Source of the DNA: Sunxiuqinia elliptica
GTDB taxonomy: Bacteria > Bacteroidota > Bacteroidia > Bacteroidales > Prolixibacteraceae
Direction of reading: 5' to 3'
Assembly: GCF_900113005.1 (NCBI RefSeq)
Contig: NZ_FONW01000001.1
Location: 824,996-888,995, forward strand
Length of the DNA stretch: 64,000 nucleotides
Shown here: positions 1 through 8,701 of the stretch, in pieces
Position numbering within the stretch: the first letter of the stretch is position 1
How the letters are laid out: every line of letters begins with the position of its first letter
Position numbers and translations under genes: made by a program
Notes under the pieces: generated by a model
Told to the model about the DNA's origin: nothing
The model's input: the letters and a program-made list of their open reading frames with translations, nothing else
The model's database searches: none

Positions 1-804
1 TGGTGCTTCTCCAGCTTTTGTTTTTACTACAAGTGCTCCCGATGTTAAATCTCCATATTGAGCAGAAGGAATTCCTCTGATTACCTCAACTGATTCAATC
101 TGATCAACAGGGATTTGTCTCAAATCAACTCCCTGGCCTGCGCTGGAGTATGATTGTGAGATTCCTCCACTTGACGTGTTCAGAGTTTGCATGTTAGCAT
201 CATTGCTTAGTGGAGTTCCATCAATTATAATGGAAGTTCCAAGAGAACTATTGGCATCCGGATTTTGTCCGGGCGTGTTAATATCGCGTATTGTAATTTG
301 ATTTTTTGCAGATAGATCTGGGTTGACTGTTATTTGTCCTGGCACTAATTGCATTAAATCACCGATTGTATTTGGTTGTATGTGGTCGAGGGCTGACCTT
401 TCAATTTTAGAAGATGAACTTAAGGCACTATTCTCCTTGGCAACGATAACGACTTCCTCTAGTCCCAAACTAAGCTCTTTGAGCTTTAATTTTAAGTTTG
501 TGATATCTCTGTTGATAGTGATCGGTAGTTCATATTTTTCATATCCTAAGCGGCTGGTCTGTAGGGTGAATGTTCCTTCCGGAACATCCCTGAACCTAAA
601 ATTACCATATTTATCAGAAACAGTCCAAGAAAGGGTCTCCTTTAGCTGGATAACAACCATTTCAATAGGTTCTCCACTTTCCAAGTGCATTACTGTTCCT
701 GATAATTCATACTTGTTTTGTGCATGCAGTTCCGTTTTGCTCAAACCAAACCAAGCAAGAACCATCATGAATAAGAATGTCTTTTTAAGAAATTCTAGTT
801 TCAT
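1..804 (-). CDS. TonB-dependent receptor (SusC-like), N-terminal part
   Basis: This is the first 268 residues of an outer-membrane TonB-dependent transporter; the gene continues beyond the left edge. Translation from the ATG at 804-802 gives a signal peptide (residues 1 to about 28, ending HAQ). A CarboxypepD_reg-like beta-sandwich follows (about 32-110, with the pattern SGTVMHLESGEPIEMV), then the plug domain (about 125-268, with the late plug pattern IPVDQIESVEVIRG). The N-terminal extension is typical of Bacteroidota receptors that import glycans or other large nutrients across the outer membrane with TonB energy. No SusD partner can be seen because the downstream side is missing. A 16-bp perfect inverted repeat lies 54 bp upstream of the start. 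The substrate cannot be inferred, although a fucosidase lies nearby. Confidence 0.9.
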   Translation of the reverse strand, partial: MKLEFLKKTFLFMMVLAWFGLSKTELHAQNKYELSGTVMHLESGEPIEMVVIQLKETLSWTVSDKYGNFRFRDVPEGTFTLQTSRLGYEKYELPITINRDITNLKLKLKELSLGLEEVVIVAKENSALSSSSKIERSALDHIQPNTIGDLMQLVPGQITVNPDLSAKNQITIRDINTPGQNPDANSSLGTSIIIDGTPLSNDANMQTLNTSSGGISQSYSSAGQGVDLRQIPVDQIESVEVIRGIPSAQYGDLTSGALVVKTKAGEAP

Positions 805-857
805 CAATTTCGTTGTTTGTCATATTTCGTGATAAGCAGCAAAGGTAGGGGGCGTAA

Positions 858-897
858 ATCATAATAAAATCCCTAAAACTGGGGATTTTATTATGAT
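858..897. repeat. Perfect 16-bp inverted repeat upstream of the TonB receptor
   Basis: The arms ATCATAATAAAATCCC (858-873) and GGGATTTTATTATGAT (882-897) are exact reverse complements separated by 8 bases. The hairpin lies 54 bp 5' of the receptor start. It has no T-tract on the minus strand, so it is not an obvious terminator for anything in view. It could be an operator or a leader structure; the role is inference. Confidence 0.6.
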
Positions 898-943
898 CAT
901 ATGCTATCTATTGGGGGTTTTGTAAGTACAAAAAGGGAGAAGC

Positions 944-1451
944 GATTTTGAAACGGAGAAAGAATAAGAATATTGGTGGGGAAAAAGAAGGCAGGTTTCA
1001 GGATGGGGGAGTCCGGAAGCCTGCCTTTTGGATATTTGAATCCCCAAATCGAGGGATTGCTTGCTAGTTAATAAATTTCGAGATTGGAAATTACGGGACA
1101 AGCTTTAGAGTCCTGAATTGTAATTTTGAGTTTATTGGTAACCACGCTTTCAACGGGCACAATTCGTTTATAACCAATGGTTGTTCCTTTGCCAATCGTT
1201 TGCCATTGGTCATCGATCCTGGCTTCTATGTTGAACGATTTAATACGTTGCCCTAAGGTGATGTACTCCTGAAGAAGAACATAGTTGATGGTTTGTTCCT
1301 CGGGAAATTCTATTTCAACTTCACCAGAGACTTGATCGTCATTGGTTGTCCAATAGGTTTCAGCCTGATTGTCAATCAAGTTTTGAGCGCCATATGCTGG
1401 CTCATTTCCTCGTGTTGCGGAGCTGCTTACTTTTGATTTTGGAGCCAGGTT
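944..1451 (-). pseudogene. Truncated duplicate of the GH29 fucosidase 3' end
   Basis: This 508-bp stretch is a direct repeat of 3611-4118, about 96% identical by eye (roughly 20 differences). It carries the terminator and the C-terminal F5/8 type C (discoidin-like) module of the alpha-L-fucosidase, still in frame and free of stops from the junction at 1451 to the TAA at 1068, but with no start, signal peptide or catalytic domain. The part 944 to about 1130 looks identical in both copies, and all differences fall in the rest. The break at 1451 runs straight into decayed transposase sequence. It is a dead gene fragment unless read through from elsewhere. Confidence 0.85.
988..1027 (-). terminator. 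Rho-independent terminator (duplicate copy)
   Basis: On the minus strand the stem AAGGCAGG/CCTGCCTT is followed by CTTTTT. It is the same hairpin as at 3655-3694, carried along in the duplication of the fucosidase 3' end. Confidence 0.7.
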
Positions 1452-1643
1452 GGATTATTTGTTCAGAAAGACATGAAAATTAGCAGAAGTACATATGAGA
1501 TTCTGAGTATATCATTGACCGATAAAACTCAACTTCGAGACCTATTCTAGAGAATTAAATTTCAAAATGACAGAGAACGTTTTAGGCTTAATAAGTCAAA
1601 TTTGTTTTACTATAAAAATGTCTCAATTTTAATGGGACACTAG
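1452..1643 (+). pseudogene. Decayed IS4-type transposase C-terminal remnant
   Basis: In the plus frame containing 1491-1493 the translation reads STYEILSISLTDKTQLRDLF, then an in-frame TAG at 1548-1550, then RIKFQNDRERF and onward to a stop at 1641-1643. The YEIL...SISLTDKT...LRDLF pattern resembles the C-terminus of IS4-type transposases of Bacteroidota, from my memory of the family. No start, catalytic DDE region or left end remains. It begins exactly where the duplicated fucosidase fragment is cut off, so an insertion sequence probably took part in that rearrangement. From here to 1877 the DNA is A+T-rich with no other recognisable gene. Confidence 0.55.
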
Positions 1644-1877
1644 TGTTATATCACTAGATATGGTGATATTTATTTTTATAGGGAATGGAGCTATTTGTCT
1701 TGTAAATGTCCAGTAATTGGCTTCTAGCTGATGATCGAAAAGGATATATTACTCTCAAATATCATAATAATTGGGTATTGTTATGATGTTTAAAATGAGC
1801 ATAATTTCGTATTAGATTAATCTAAGGAGTATAGTAATTAGTTGTATTCCTAATTATCAACATTAAAAGTCCAAATT

Positions 1878-3500
1878 ATGAAGAAAGGAATTTTTCCTAT
1901 TGTAATGGCTGTGTTACTGACTGCAGGCTTTTATGCTTGTGACAACAGCATTGATTTGTCTGAAAAAACGGATATGCAAGACCAGAGTAAGAGTAAGGCA
2001 ATCGTTTTAAAGGAACGTGATCCCAATTCGCCTCTTATTTTGTCGAAAAAGGTTGCGGATGAACCTGAAAGAAAGCTTAAATCTGGTAGTAGACCATTTG
2101 AAAAGTATTTGGGGAGGTCATTTAAAATGAGTACGCTTCCTTTAGCAGATTACAAAAATTTTGGAGGTAGAGTCATAGAAGTGGAAGACTATCTAAAAAG
2201 CAACCCCAATGGCTCAAGTACTGATAGAATAGGTTATACCAATACCTATTCATTTGCATATACCAACTTTCGTAAGTATGTCGAAAAATCGGAAGTCCAA
2301 AAGAAAGTGAAAGGTGGGTTTAAGTTAGATTTGGGTTTATTTTCAATTGGTGCAAAAAAAAGTATGGAACGTACCTTTAGTAAAACCAATGTACAGGAGC
2401 ACAATCGAGTTTTTGGGGAGTTACATTATCTGTATATGGATTCTAGATATTGGCTTACAACCAATAGCTATGACGTGGAAAAAATAAAGAAATACCTAGC
2501 TAAGAACTTTTTGGAGCACCTATACAATAATACTCCATCTGAGTTTTTTGAAACTTATGGTGGTTTTGTGATGTTTGATTTTATTGTGGGAGGTAAAGCT
2601 ATGGCACTCTATTCTGGTGTATATCAGGGGAACGAATCAAGTGAAACCAGAGGTAAGAAAATGGAGACAGATATAAATGCGTCTTATGGAAAAAAGGCAT
2701 CAGGTGATTTTGGTTTTGGTAGAGGTTATTCAACTGGCAAAGAACTCTCTAATAATTTTGTCGATTTAAGAGCATCTGTTACAACCCTTGGAGGTATGGG
2801 GGCAATAATCAATTTTTCTAATCCAGAAAAGGTAAGTAGTATTAATATAAATTTAACGAATTGGTTGTCTTCATTAAATAACAAAAATAATCATAGTATT
2901 ATTGAATTTTCAGATGATGGCTTGTTTCCTATTACTGAGTTCATAAAAGAAGATAATTTGAAGTATGCTGTTGAAAAGGGTATAAGCAGTCGTTATTTAG
3001 TTTCTAAGTTTAGAGAACCGGTGCTTGTTTATGCATACGAAAAAGACACTAATTGTGAGTTGATATTCTTGGTTACAAGATACGAGGATGCAGTAATACT
3101 ACATTACAGCGAATATAAGGATGAGAATTATACAGCGAATATTTTAAAGAAATACACTTCTAAGTATAAAATTAGGACAGAGGATAGAAGTGGATGGTGG
3201 AATTCTGAGAATCCTGTACCAGGAGATCCAAGTTTGGCTCTTAGTGCTTTTCATTTAGGTTATGTTCCTGATTTTAATCCAGAAATAAATCCACTAGATC
3301 TTGTGGGGGATAAAATGAAGAAATTTATTCGAAATAATGTAACCTATTTAATATCTCAAAATTCGGCAGTGAAATTTGCATTCTCAATTCATGACGATTA
3401 TATATTAGATACTTATGCAATAAGAGGATGGATAAACAATATGCCAACAACCCAATTGACAGATAGAGAATTGGATAAATATACCATCGTAGCTTTGTAA
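1878..3500 (+). CDS. MACPF-domain lipoprotein (BSAP-like candidate antimicrobial toxin)
   Basis: The 540-residue protein has a lipoprotein-like signal (hydrophobic 7-18, Cys21). Its central region matches the membrane attack complex/perforin fold: a core with ETYGGFVMFDFIVGG at 225-239, which corresponds to the family's signature strand and Gly-Gly turn, followed by a Gly- and Ser-rich amphipathic stretch (250-290) and ASVTTLGGMG (299-308). Secreted MACPF proteins of Bacteroidales (the BSAP proteins) kill related strains by forming pores after binding a surface protein or LPS, which is established for the family. Residues after about 330 form a C-terminal domain I do not recognise. The gene is more A+T-rich than its neighbours and stands alone between two copies of the fucosidase 3' end, which suggests horizontal acquisition. 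Killing activity is inference; a role in host or surface interaction is also possible. Confidence 0.75.
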   Translation: MKKGIFPIVMAVLLTAGFYACDNSIDLSEKTDMQDQSKSKAIVLKERDPNSPLILSKKVADEPERKLKSGSRPFEKYLGRSFKMSTLPLADYKNFGGRVIEVEDYLKSNPNGSSTDRIGYTNTYSFAYTNFRKYVEKSEVQKKVKGGFKLDLGLFSIGAKKSMERTFSKTNVQEHNRVFGELHYLYMDSRYWLTTNSYDVEKIKKYLAKNFLEHLYNNTPSEFFETYGGFVMFDFIVGGKAMALYSGVYQGNESSETRGKKMETDINASYGKKASGDFGFGRGYSTGKELSNNFVDLRASVTTLGGMGAIINFSNPEKVSSININLTNWLSSLNNKNNHSIIEFSDDGLFPITEFIKEDNLKYAVEKGISSRYLVSKFREPVLVYAYEKDTNCELIFLVTRYEDAVILHYSEYKDENYTANILKKYTSKYKIRTEDRSGWWNSENPVPGDPSLALSAFHLGYVPDFNPEINPLDLVGDKMKKFIRNNVTYLISQNSAVKFAFSIHDDYILDTYAIRGWINNMPTTQLTDRELDKYTIVAL

Positions 3501-3527
3501 AATAGGGGTTCGATACTAGGATTAATG

Positions 3528-3558
3528 CCCTGTTTGATACTTCTGACAGGGTTTTTTC
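3528..3558 (+). terminator. Rho-independent terminator after the MACPF gene
   Basis: The stem CCCTGT/ACAGGG is followed by TTTTTTCTTT, 28 bp after the MACPF stop codon. Confidence 0.75.
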
Positions 3559-3610
3559 TTTAAATGAATCATTAATATGGGAGTGCTACATTTGACTGGA
3601 CAGTAGGTCG

Positions 3611-4118
3611 GATTTTGAAACGGAGAAAGAATAAGAATATTGGTGGGGAAAAAGAAGGCAGGTTTCAGGATGGGGGAGTCCGGAAGCCTGCCTTTTGGAT
3701 ATTTGAATCCCCAAATCGAGGGATTGCTTGCTAGTTAATAAATTTCGAGATTGGAAATTACGGGACAAGCTTTAGAGTCCTGAATTGTAATTTTGAGTTT
3801 GTTGGTAACAACACTTTCAACGGGTACAATTCGTTTATAGCCTATGGTTGTTCCTTCGCCAATCGTTTGCCATTGGTCGTCGATCCTGGCTTCTATGTTG
3901 AACGATTTAACACGTTGCCCTAAGGTGATGTACTCCTGAAGAAGAACATAGTTGATGGTTTGTTCCTCGGGAAATTCAATTTCAACTTCACCGGAGACTT
4001 GATTGTCATTGGTTGTCCAATACGTTTCAGCTTGATTGTCGATCAAGTTTTGAGCGCCATATGTTGGTGCATTTCCTCGTGTTGAGGAGCTGCTTACTTT
4101 TGCTTTTGGAGCCAGGTT
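3611..4118. repeat. Direct repeat, intact copy within the fucosidase gene
   Basis: This is the second copy of the 508-bp repeat found at 944-1451. Here it is the natural 3' end and terminator of the complete fucosidase gene. The two copies flank the 2.1-kb segment holding the transposase remnant and the MACPF gene. Confidence 0.85.
3655..3694 (-). terminator. Rho-independent terminator of the fucosidase gene
   Basis: On the minus strand the stem AAGGCAGG/CCTGCCTT is followed by CTTTTT, 41 bp after the stop codon of the fucosidase. Confidence 0.75.
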
Positions 4119-5192
4119 CGTCGCAAAAGCCTGATCCACTAGCTTTTTCCATCCTTTTAGTGAGGCAACATCATTCTCATGAATCAGGCCTCTTCGGTCT
4201 GGAGGAATGTTAAGCAACAGGTTGGCACCACGGCCTACCGATTCAAGGTAGATTTTAAACAGGTTTTCAGGTGTACGAACTTTGTCGTCTTCGTGTTGGT
4301 GGTAAAACCAGCCTGGGCGGATGGAAACATCCACTTCTGCTGGAACCCATGAGGAGCCATCTTCAGCACCACTATTAAGTAGTTCGGTAATTCCACTTTT
4401 ACCCGCATACAGCGTGTCAATACTGATGGTATGCCAGTTGGTTGGTCCGGCATAGCCCCGTTCGTTTCCACACCAGCGAATATCTGGTCCGGCATCACTA
4501 AAGAAGATCACCTCAGGTTCAATGTTGCGAATCATTTTCAAGGTGGTTGGCCAATCGTAGTAGGTCGATCCATCGATACTGCGTTTTTCGTTGGCTCCAC
4601 CGTAGTAGCCATCGCCTCCGTTGGCACCATCAAACCACATCTCGAAGATTGGTCCGTAGGCATTGAACAGCTCTTTCAGCTGATTTCGGTAATACTCAAC
4701 GTAGGCTGGTTTGCCATATTCCGGGTGATTCCGATCCCAGGGAGACAGGTAGACGCCAAATTTCAGATCATACTTTTTGCAGGCTTCATAAACTTCTTCA
4801 ACAATGTTACCTTCCCCGTTTTTATAGGGGCTGTTGGCAATATCATGATCGGTGTATTGGCTGGGCCAAAGGCAAAAGCCATCGTGGTGTTTGCAGGTAA
4901 GGATGATGCCTTTTAATCCGGCTTCCTTGATGGTGCTCGCCCATTGGTTAGCATCCAGTTCAGTTGGATTGAAAATGGAAGGGTCTTCATCGCCAAAACC
5001 CCACTCTTTGCCGGTAAACGTGTTGGTGGTAAAATGAATGAAGGCATATTGTTCCATTTCGTGCCAGCGAAGTTGACGCTCGGTAGGTACTGGCTCCACG
5101 GCTTCAGGAGGTGGAGGAACTTGTTGTTGGCAGCTTAGCAAACTGATGCAGGCCGCAAGACATGTTGTAAGGATTAGGTGTCGTTTTTTCAT
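3735..5192 (-). CDS. Alpha-L-fucosidase (GH29) lipoprotein with C-terminal F5/8-type C module
   Basis: The 485-residue protein hydrolyses terminal alpha-L-fucose from glycans (EC 3.2.1.51) and is probably a surface or periplasmic lipoprotein (lipobox LLSC, Cys21). The GH29 barrel spans about 35-350. It shows the early pattern WHEMEQYAFIHF, the substrate-pocket segment KHHDGFCLWPS, and the nucleophile in EMWFDG (Asp188). A discoidin/CBM32-like module occupies about 365-485 (NLIDNQAETYWTTN). I chose the ATG at 5192 over an upstream in-frame start at 5225, because it places the signal peptide at the N-terminus and a TAnnTTTG element sits just upstream. The 3' end is duplicated at 944-1451. It points to use of fucosylated host or algal glycans. 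Confidence 0.92.
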   Translation of the reverse strand: MKKRHLILTTCLAACISLLSCQQQVPPPPEAVEPVPTERQLRWHEMEQYAFIHFTTNTFTGKEWGFGDEDPSIFNPTELDANQWASTIKEAGLKGIILTCKHHDGFCLWPSQYTDHDIANSPYKNGEGNIVEEVYEACKKYDLKFGVYLSPWDRNHPEYGKPAYVEYYRNQLKELFNAYGPIFEMWFDGANGGDGYYGGANEKRSIDGSTYYDWPTTLKMIRNIEPEVIFFSDAGPDIRWCGNERGYAGPTNWHTISIDTLYAGKSGITELLNSGAEDGSSWVPAEVDVSIRPGWFYHQHEDDKVRTPENLFKIYLESVGRGANLLLNIPPDRRGLIHENDVASLKGWKKLVDQAFATNLAPKAKVSSSSTRGNAPTYGAQNLIDNQAETYWTTNDNQVSGEVEIEFPEEQTINYVLLQEYITLGQRVKSFNIEARIDDQWQTIGEGTTIGYKRIVPVESVVTNKLKITIQDSKACPVISNLEIY

Positions 5193-5222
5193 TGTGCTGT
5201 TGTTAAGTTGTTTCGTTCTATT

Positions 5223-5230
5223 CAAAAATA
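5223..5230 (-). promoter_or_regulatory. Candidate promoter -7 element for the fucosidase gene
   Basis: The minus-strand sequence TATTTTTG fits the Bacteroidota TAnnTTTG element. It lies about 30 bp upstream of the chosen start at 5192; no clear -33 TTTG was found. Confidence 0.35.
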
Positions 5231-5347
5231 GTAAAAACTAAAAAGTACTTGTGCTGTGCTATCCTGCTTGAGTGAAAAACTTCATTTAGAATAAATTGCA
5301 GGATTGGAAAAAAAGAAATGGATAGTTGAAAATCAAAGAATTTTAGT

Positions 5348-5355
5348 TACTTTTG
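5348..5355 (+). promoter_or_regulatory. Candidate rpsO promoter
   Basis: TACTTTTG matches TAnnTTTG, and TTG at 5326-5328 lies 19 bp upstream at the spacing expected for the Bacteroidota -33/-7 promoter. The leader to the rpsO start is about 80 bases. Confidence 0.5.
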
Positions 5356-5442
5356 CGCAAGTTTTTGAAATTAATTTTAAGCGGTTGTTATTGATAGCGA
5401 TGTAGCTGCTTAAAGATTGTATCACATTTTAAATCGAAAGAA

Positions 5443-5712
5443 ATGTATTTAAGTTCTGAAAAGAAAAAAGAGTTTTTTGAAAAGTTTGGTAAAAATGCAC
5501 AAGACACAGGTACTGCAGAAGGACAAATCGCTTTGTTCTCATACCGTATCTCTCACTTGACTGAGCATTTGAAAGTAAACAGAAAAGACTATAGCACTCA
5601 GCGTTCGCTGGTTCGCTTGGTAGGTAAGCGTCGTAACTTGCTTGACTACCTAAAGAAAAAAGATATCGAACGATATCGTGCGATTATTAAAGAATTGAAA
5701 TTACGTCGATAA
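5443..5712 (+). CDS. rpsO: 30S ribosomal protein S15
   Basis: The 89-residue protein is full length for the S15 family. It binds 16S rRNA in the central domain and organises the small-subunit platform. Family features are clear: GTAEGQIALFSYRISHLTEHLK near the N-terminus, the DYSTQRSLVRLVGKRRNLLDYL helix, and a basic C-terminus ending LKLRR. It lies directly upstream of pnp, the classic rpsO-pnp arrangement, but a strong hairpin terminator between the two genes suggests that pnp is only partly read from this promoter. The roughly 80-base leader could hold an autoregulatory fold as in other bacteria, but I cannot show one. Confidence 0.98.
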   Translation: MYLSSEKKKEFFEKFGKNAQDTGTAEGQIALFSYRISHLTEHLKVNRKDYSTQRSLVRLVGKRRNLLDYLKKKDIERYRAIIKELKLRR

Positions 5713-5722
5713 TTTTACAAAA

Positions 5723-5750
5723 GAAAAGGCAATAAAGTTATTGCCTTTTC
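5723..5750 (+). terminator. Terminator or attenuator between rpsO and pnp
   Basis: The stem GAAAAGGCAATAA/TTATTGCCTTTTC is followed by TTATTTTT, 11 bp after the rpsO stop. Confidence 0.8.
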
Positions 5751-5818
5751 TTATTTTTGAAATCCCCACCACCATTCGACTAAGTTCGTATTGTTAAATT
5801 TTATTTCAAACATTGATT

Positions 5819-8098
5819 ATGAATCAAGCAATTATTAAGACAATTGACCTTGGTGATGGCCGGCCAATTACGATTGAAACAGGACGTTTGGCCAAGCAAG
5901 CCGACGGGGCAGTTGTTGTAAAAATGGGTAACACCATGCTTTTGGCTACTGTTGTTTCTGCCAAAGACGCGAAAGAGGATGTTGATTTTATGCCGGTATC
6001 TGTTGATTACCGTGAGAAATTCTCTGCCGCAGGTCGTTTCCCCGGTGGGTTCCTAAAACGTGAAGCTCGTCCGAGTGATGATGAGATTTTGGTTGCCCGT
6101 TTGGTTGACCGTGCTCTTCGTCCTCTTTTCCCAGCGGATTATCATGCTGAAACAGCAGTGATGATTAGCCTGATTTCTTATGACGAAAATGTCATGGCTG
6201 ACTCTTTAGCCGGACTGGCTGCTTCTGCTGCTATCGCTGTTTCTGACGTGCCATTTGAAGCACCAATTTCAGAAGTACGTGTAGCTCGTGTAGCAGGAGA
6301 GATGATCGTTAATCCAAGTAGCGCACAGTTAGCTGAAGCTGATATTGATATTATGGTGGGAGCCACTTATGATAATATTATGATGGTAGAAGGAGAAATG
6401 GATGAAGTATCGGAAGAAGAGATGCTGGAAGCCATTAAAGTTGCTCACGATGCCATTAAAGTTCACTGTAAAGTACAGGAAGAATTAGCAGCTGAAGTAG
6501 GCGTTGTTAAGCGTGAATATTGTCACGAAGTGAACAACGAAGAGTTGCGCGAGAAAGTACACGCTGACTTGTTCCCAGCTTGCTACGATATTGCCAAGCA
6601 ACAGATTAAAGACAAACAACTGCGTATTGAATCATTCGGGAAAATCGTGGATGAGTACGTAGAAGCTTATTTAGAAGCGAATGCTGAAAACGAAGAGATG
6701 GATCTGGTACAGGATGAAAAACTGATTCGCAGATACTATCACAAAGTTGAGGGCGAGGCCATGCGTCGCATGATTCTGGATGAAGGTATTCGTTTGGATG
6801 GTCGTAAGACCGATGAGATCCGCCCTATCTGGGGAGAAACTGACTATTTGCCGGGAGCTCATGGATCTGCGATCTTTACGCGTGGTGAAACACAATCGTT
6901 GTCATCCATCACTTTAGGAACAAAAATGGATATTAAGAAAGTGGATAATGTGACTTTCCAAGGAACTGAAAACTTCTTGTTGCACTATAACTTCCCTCCA
7001 TTCTGTGTTGGAGATCCAAAAACACCACGTGGCTTAGGTCGTCGTGAAATTGGACACGGTAACTTGGCTTTCCGTGCCTTGAAACGAATGATTCCTCAGG
7101 ATTTCCCATATGTAACTCGTGTGGTTTCTGATATTTTGGAATCAAACGGATCATCTTCAATGGCTACTGTTTGTGCCGGAACCATGTGTATGATGGATGC
7201 TGGTATGAAAATGAAACGTCCGGTTTCTGGTATCGCCATGGGACTGATTACAGATAAAGACTCTGATAAATTTGCTGTTTTGTCTGATATTCTGGGTGAT
7301 GAAGACCACCTTGGTGATATGGACTTCAAAGTAACCGGAACAGAGAAAGGGATTACAGCAACCCAAATGGATATCAAAGTTGACGGACTTTCTTATGAGG
7401 TGTTGACACAAGCGCTTCACCAAGCAAAAGAAGGACGTGAGCATATTCTTGGAAGAATCCTGGATATTATTCCAGAGCCTCGTGCTGATTACAAACCAAA
7501 TGTTCCACGTGTGGAGACCATTCAGATTCCGAAGGATATGATTGGACCAATCATTGGACCTGGAGGTAAAAACATTCAGCAAATGCAGGAAGAAACCAAT
7601 ACCGTTATCGTGATTGAAGAGCGTGACGACTTTGGTTGGGTTGAAATCTCAGGAATCAATAGAGATGCCTTAGAAGCTGCTAAAGAACGCGTGAAGCGGA
7701 TTATTGCTTTGCCTGAAAAAGGAGAACTCTACAAAGGTAAGGTGAAAAACATCACTACGTTTGGAGCTTTCATCGAGATTATGCCAGGGAAAGAAGGTTT
7801 GCTGCACATTTCAGAAATCACTTGGGAGCGTTTGACCAACGTGGAAGACGCACTTAAAGTGGGTGATGAAGTAGAAGTTAAATTGTTGGACATTGACCGG
7901 GATGGAAAATTGAAACTTTCAAGAAAAGTTCTTCTTCCAAAACCAGAGGGTTATGTCGAGCGTGAACGAACTGATCGTCGTCCGCCTCGCCGTGATGGAG
8001 GTCGCGATGGAGGCCGTGATGGCCGGGGAAATCGTGACAATCGAGACAATCGTGACCGCCGCGGGGATCGTCGTCCACCAAGAGAAAACAGAGATTAA
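5819..8098 (+). CDS. pnp: Polyribonucleotide nucleotidyltransferase (PNPase)
   Basis: The 759-residue enzyme degrades RNA 3' to 5' by phosphorolysis and acts in mRNA turnover as a trimer. Domains in order are RNase PH-like core 1 (about 15-150, [11 protein letters not shown]), an all-alpha linker, RNase PH-like core 2 (about 325-545, [16 protein letters not shown] and the active-site region [17 protein letters not shown]), a KH domain (about 555-620, [17 protein letters not shown]) and an S1 domain (about 625-695, [16 protein letters not shown]). The tail after about 700 is an Arg/Asp/Gly-rich, low-complexity region with repeated RDGGRDG and NRDNRD units, probably disordered and RNA- or partner-binding. 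The ATG at 5819 is preferred to a TTG two codons upstream. Confidence 0.98.
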   Translation: MNQAIIKTIDLGDGRPITIETGRLAKQADGAVVVKMGNTMLLATVVSAKDAKEDVDFMPVSVDYREKFSAAGRFPGGFLKREARPSDDEILVARLVDRALRPLFPADYHAETAVMISLISYDENVMADSLAGLAASAAIAVSDVPFEAPISEVRVARVAGEMIVNPSSAQLAEADIDIMVGATYDNIMMVEGEMDEVSEEEMLEAIKVAHDAIKVHCKVQEELAAEVGVVKREYCHEVNNEELREKVHADLFPACYDIAKQQIKDKQLRIESFGKIVDEYVEAYLEANAENEEMDLVQDEKLIRRYYHKVEGEAMRRMILDEGIRLDGRKTDEIRPIWGETDYLPGAHGSAIFTRGETQSLSSITLGTKMDIKKVDNVTFQGTENFLLHYNFPPFCVGDPKTPRGLGRREIGHGNLAFRALKRMIPQDFPYVTRVVSDILESNGSSSMATVCAGTMCMMDAGMKMKRPVSGIAMGLITDKDSDKFAVLSDILGDEDHLGDMDFKVTGTEKGITATQMDIKVDGLSYEVLTQALHQAKEGREHILGRILDIIPEPRADYKPNVPRVETIQIPKDMIGPIIGPGGKNIQQMQEETNTVIVIEERDDFGWVEISGINRDALEAAKERVKRIIALPEKGELYKGKVKNITTFGAFIEIMPGKEGLLHISEITWERLTNVEDALKVGDEVEVKLLDIDRDGKLKLSRKVLLPKPEGYVERERTDRRPPRRDGGRDGGRDGRGNRDNRDNRDRRGDRRPPRENRD

Positions 8099-8114
8099 TT
8101 CAAAATCAACTATA

Positions 8115-8140
8115 AATGCCCGCTAGCCGGGCATTTTTTT
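8115..8140 (+). terminator. Rho-independent terminator of pnp
   Basis: The stem AATGCCCG/CGGGCATT with a 5-base loop is followed by a run of T, 17 bp after the pnp stop. Confidence 0.9.
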
Positions 8141-8149
8141 TCACTACCT

Positions 8150-8635
8150 ATGGAAAACTGGAGCCAAAAAATAACTGCAACCATCCGGCAAGAGCTGGAA
8201 GGCGTAAAAGATGGAGACTTGCGTTTTTTCCGAATCGCTGAGTATTTACGCATGGTTAAACGCGTGGATGAGTTCTCCGCTGATTGTACTCAGTGTCAGG
8301 CGTATCAAAAAAGCGTTGAGCAACAGGTTGAAACCATCGGAAACGCAATTCGGCATACCGGGAAGGACCGACGGAATTACGATAAGCATATTGATGAGCT
8401 GGCTCGACATATGAAAAAAGAGCATGGCTTTTTCCCTCCCTTCTATTATACCTACTCATTGAGCTTCTTTTATACGCTCGGAGGAGGGGCTGTTGGTTTT
8501 CTGCTGAGCCTGTTGTTTCCGGCTATCGATCGTTGGTTTTTCCTGATTCCAGGCATCGTACTGGGACTGATTGCCGGACAGCTGGTTGGAGGCCGTAAAG
8601 ATGCCCGCATTCGGGCTCAAAATAAAATATTGTAA
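8150..8635 (+). CDS. Small two-TM membrane protein of unknown function
   Basis: I do not recognise the family of this 161-residue protein. The first 95 residues are hydrophilic and mostly helical, with a CTQC motif (DCTQCQ, about 46-51) that could be a redox or metal pair, and a His-rich stretch near 75-90. Two hydrophobic segments follow (about 103-121 and 126-146), then a basic end (GGRKDARIRAQNK), which predicts both termini in the cytoplasm. The ATG lies 10 bp after the pnp terminator T-run. The spacing suggests its own promoter or read-through from pnp. No functional link to its neighbours is evident. Confidence 0.75.
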   Translation: MENWSQKITATIRQELEGVKDGDLRFFRIAEYLRMVKRVDEFSADCTQCQAYQKSVEQQVETIGNAIRHTGKDRRNYDKHIDELARHMKKEHGFFPPFYYTYSLSFFYTLGGGAVGFLLSLLFPAIDRWFFLIPGIVLGLIAGQLVGGRKDARIRAQNKIL

Positions 8636-8701
8636 TTATTTTGCTCCGTTTAGGACGGATAGTGGTGTTAAACAATCTCTAAAGAACCAAAACATCCGCA
8701 A

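Noticed and set aside
1068..1379. Independent small gene ending like the fucosidase
   Set aside because: It is the internal part of a truncated duplicate with the same frame as the fucosidase C-terminus and no start signals of its own.
4431..4916. Plus-strand reading frame of 161 codons inside the fucosidase gene
   Set aside because: It is antisense to a gene with clear GH29 motifs and shows no family features, so it is a shadow frame.
5443..8098. rpsO and pnp as one simple operon
   Set aside because: A strong hairpin with a T-rich tail lies between them, so I describe them as neighbours with possible read-through rather than a single unit.
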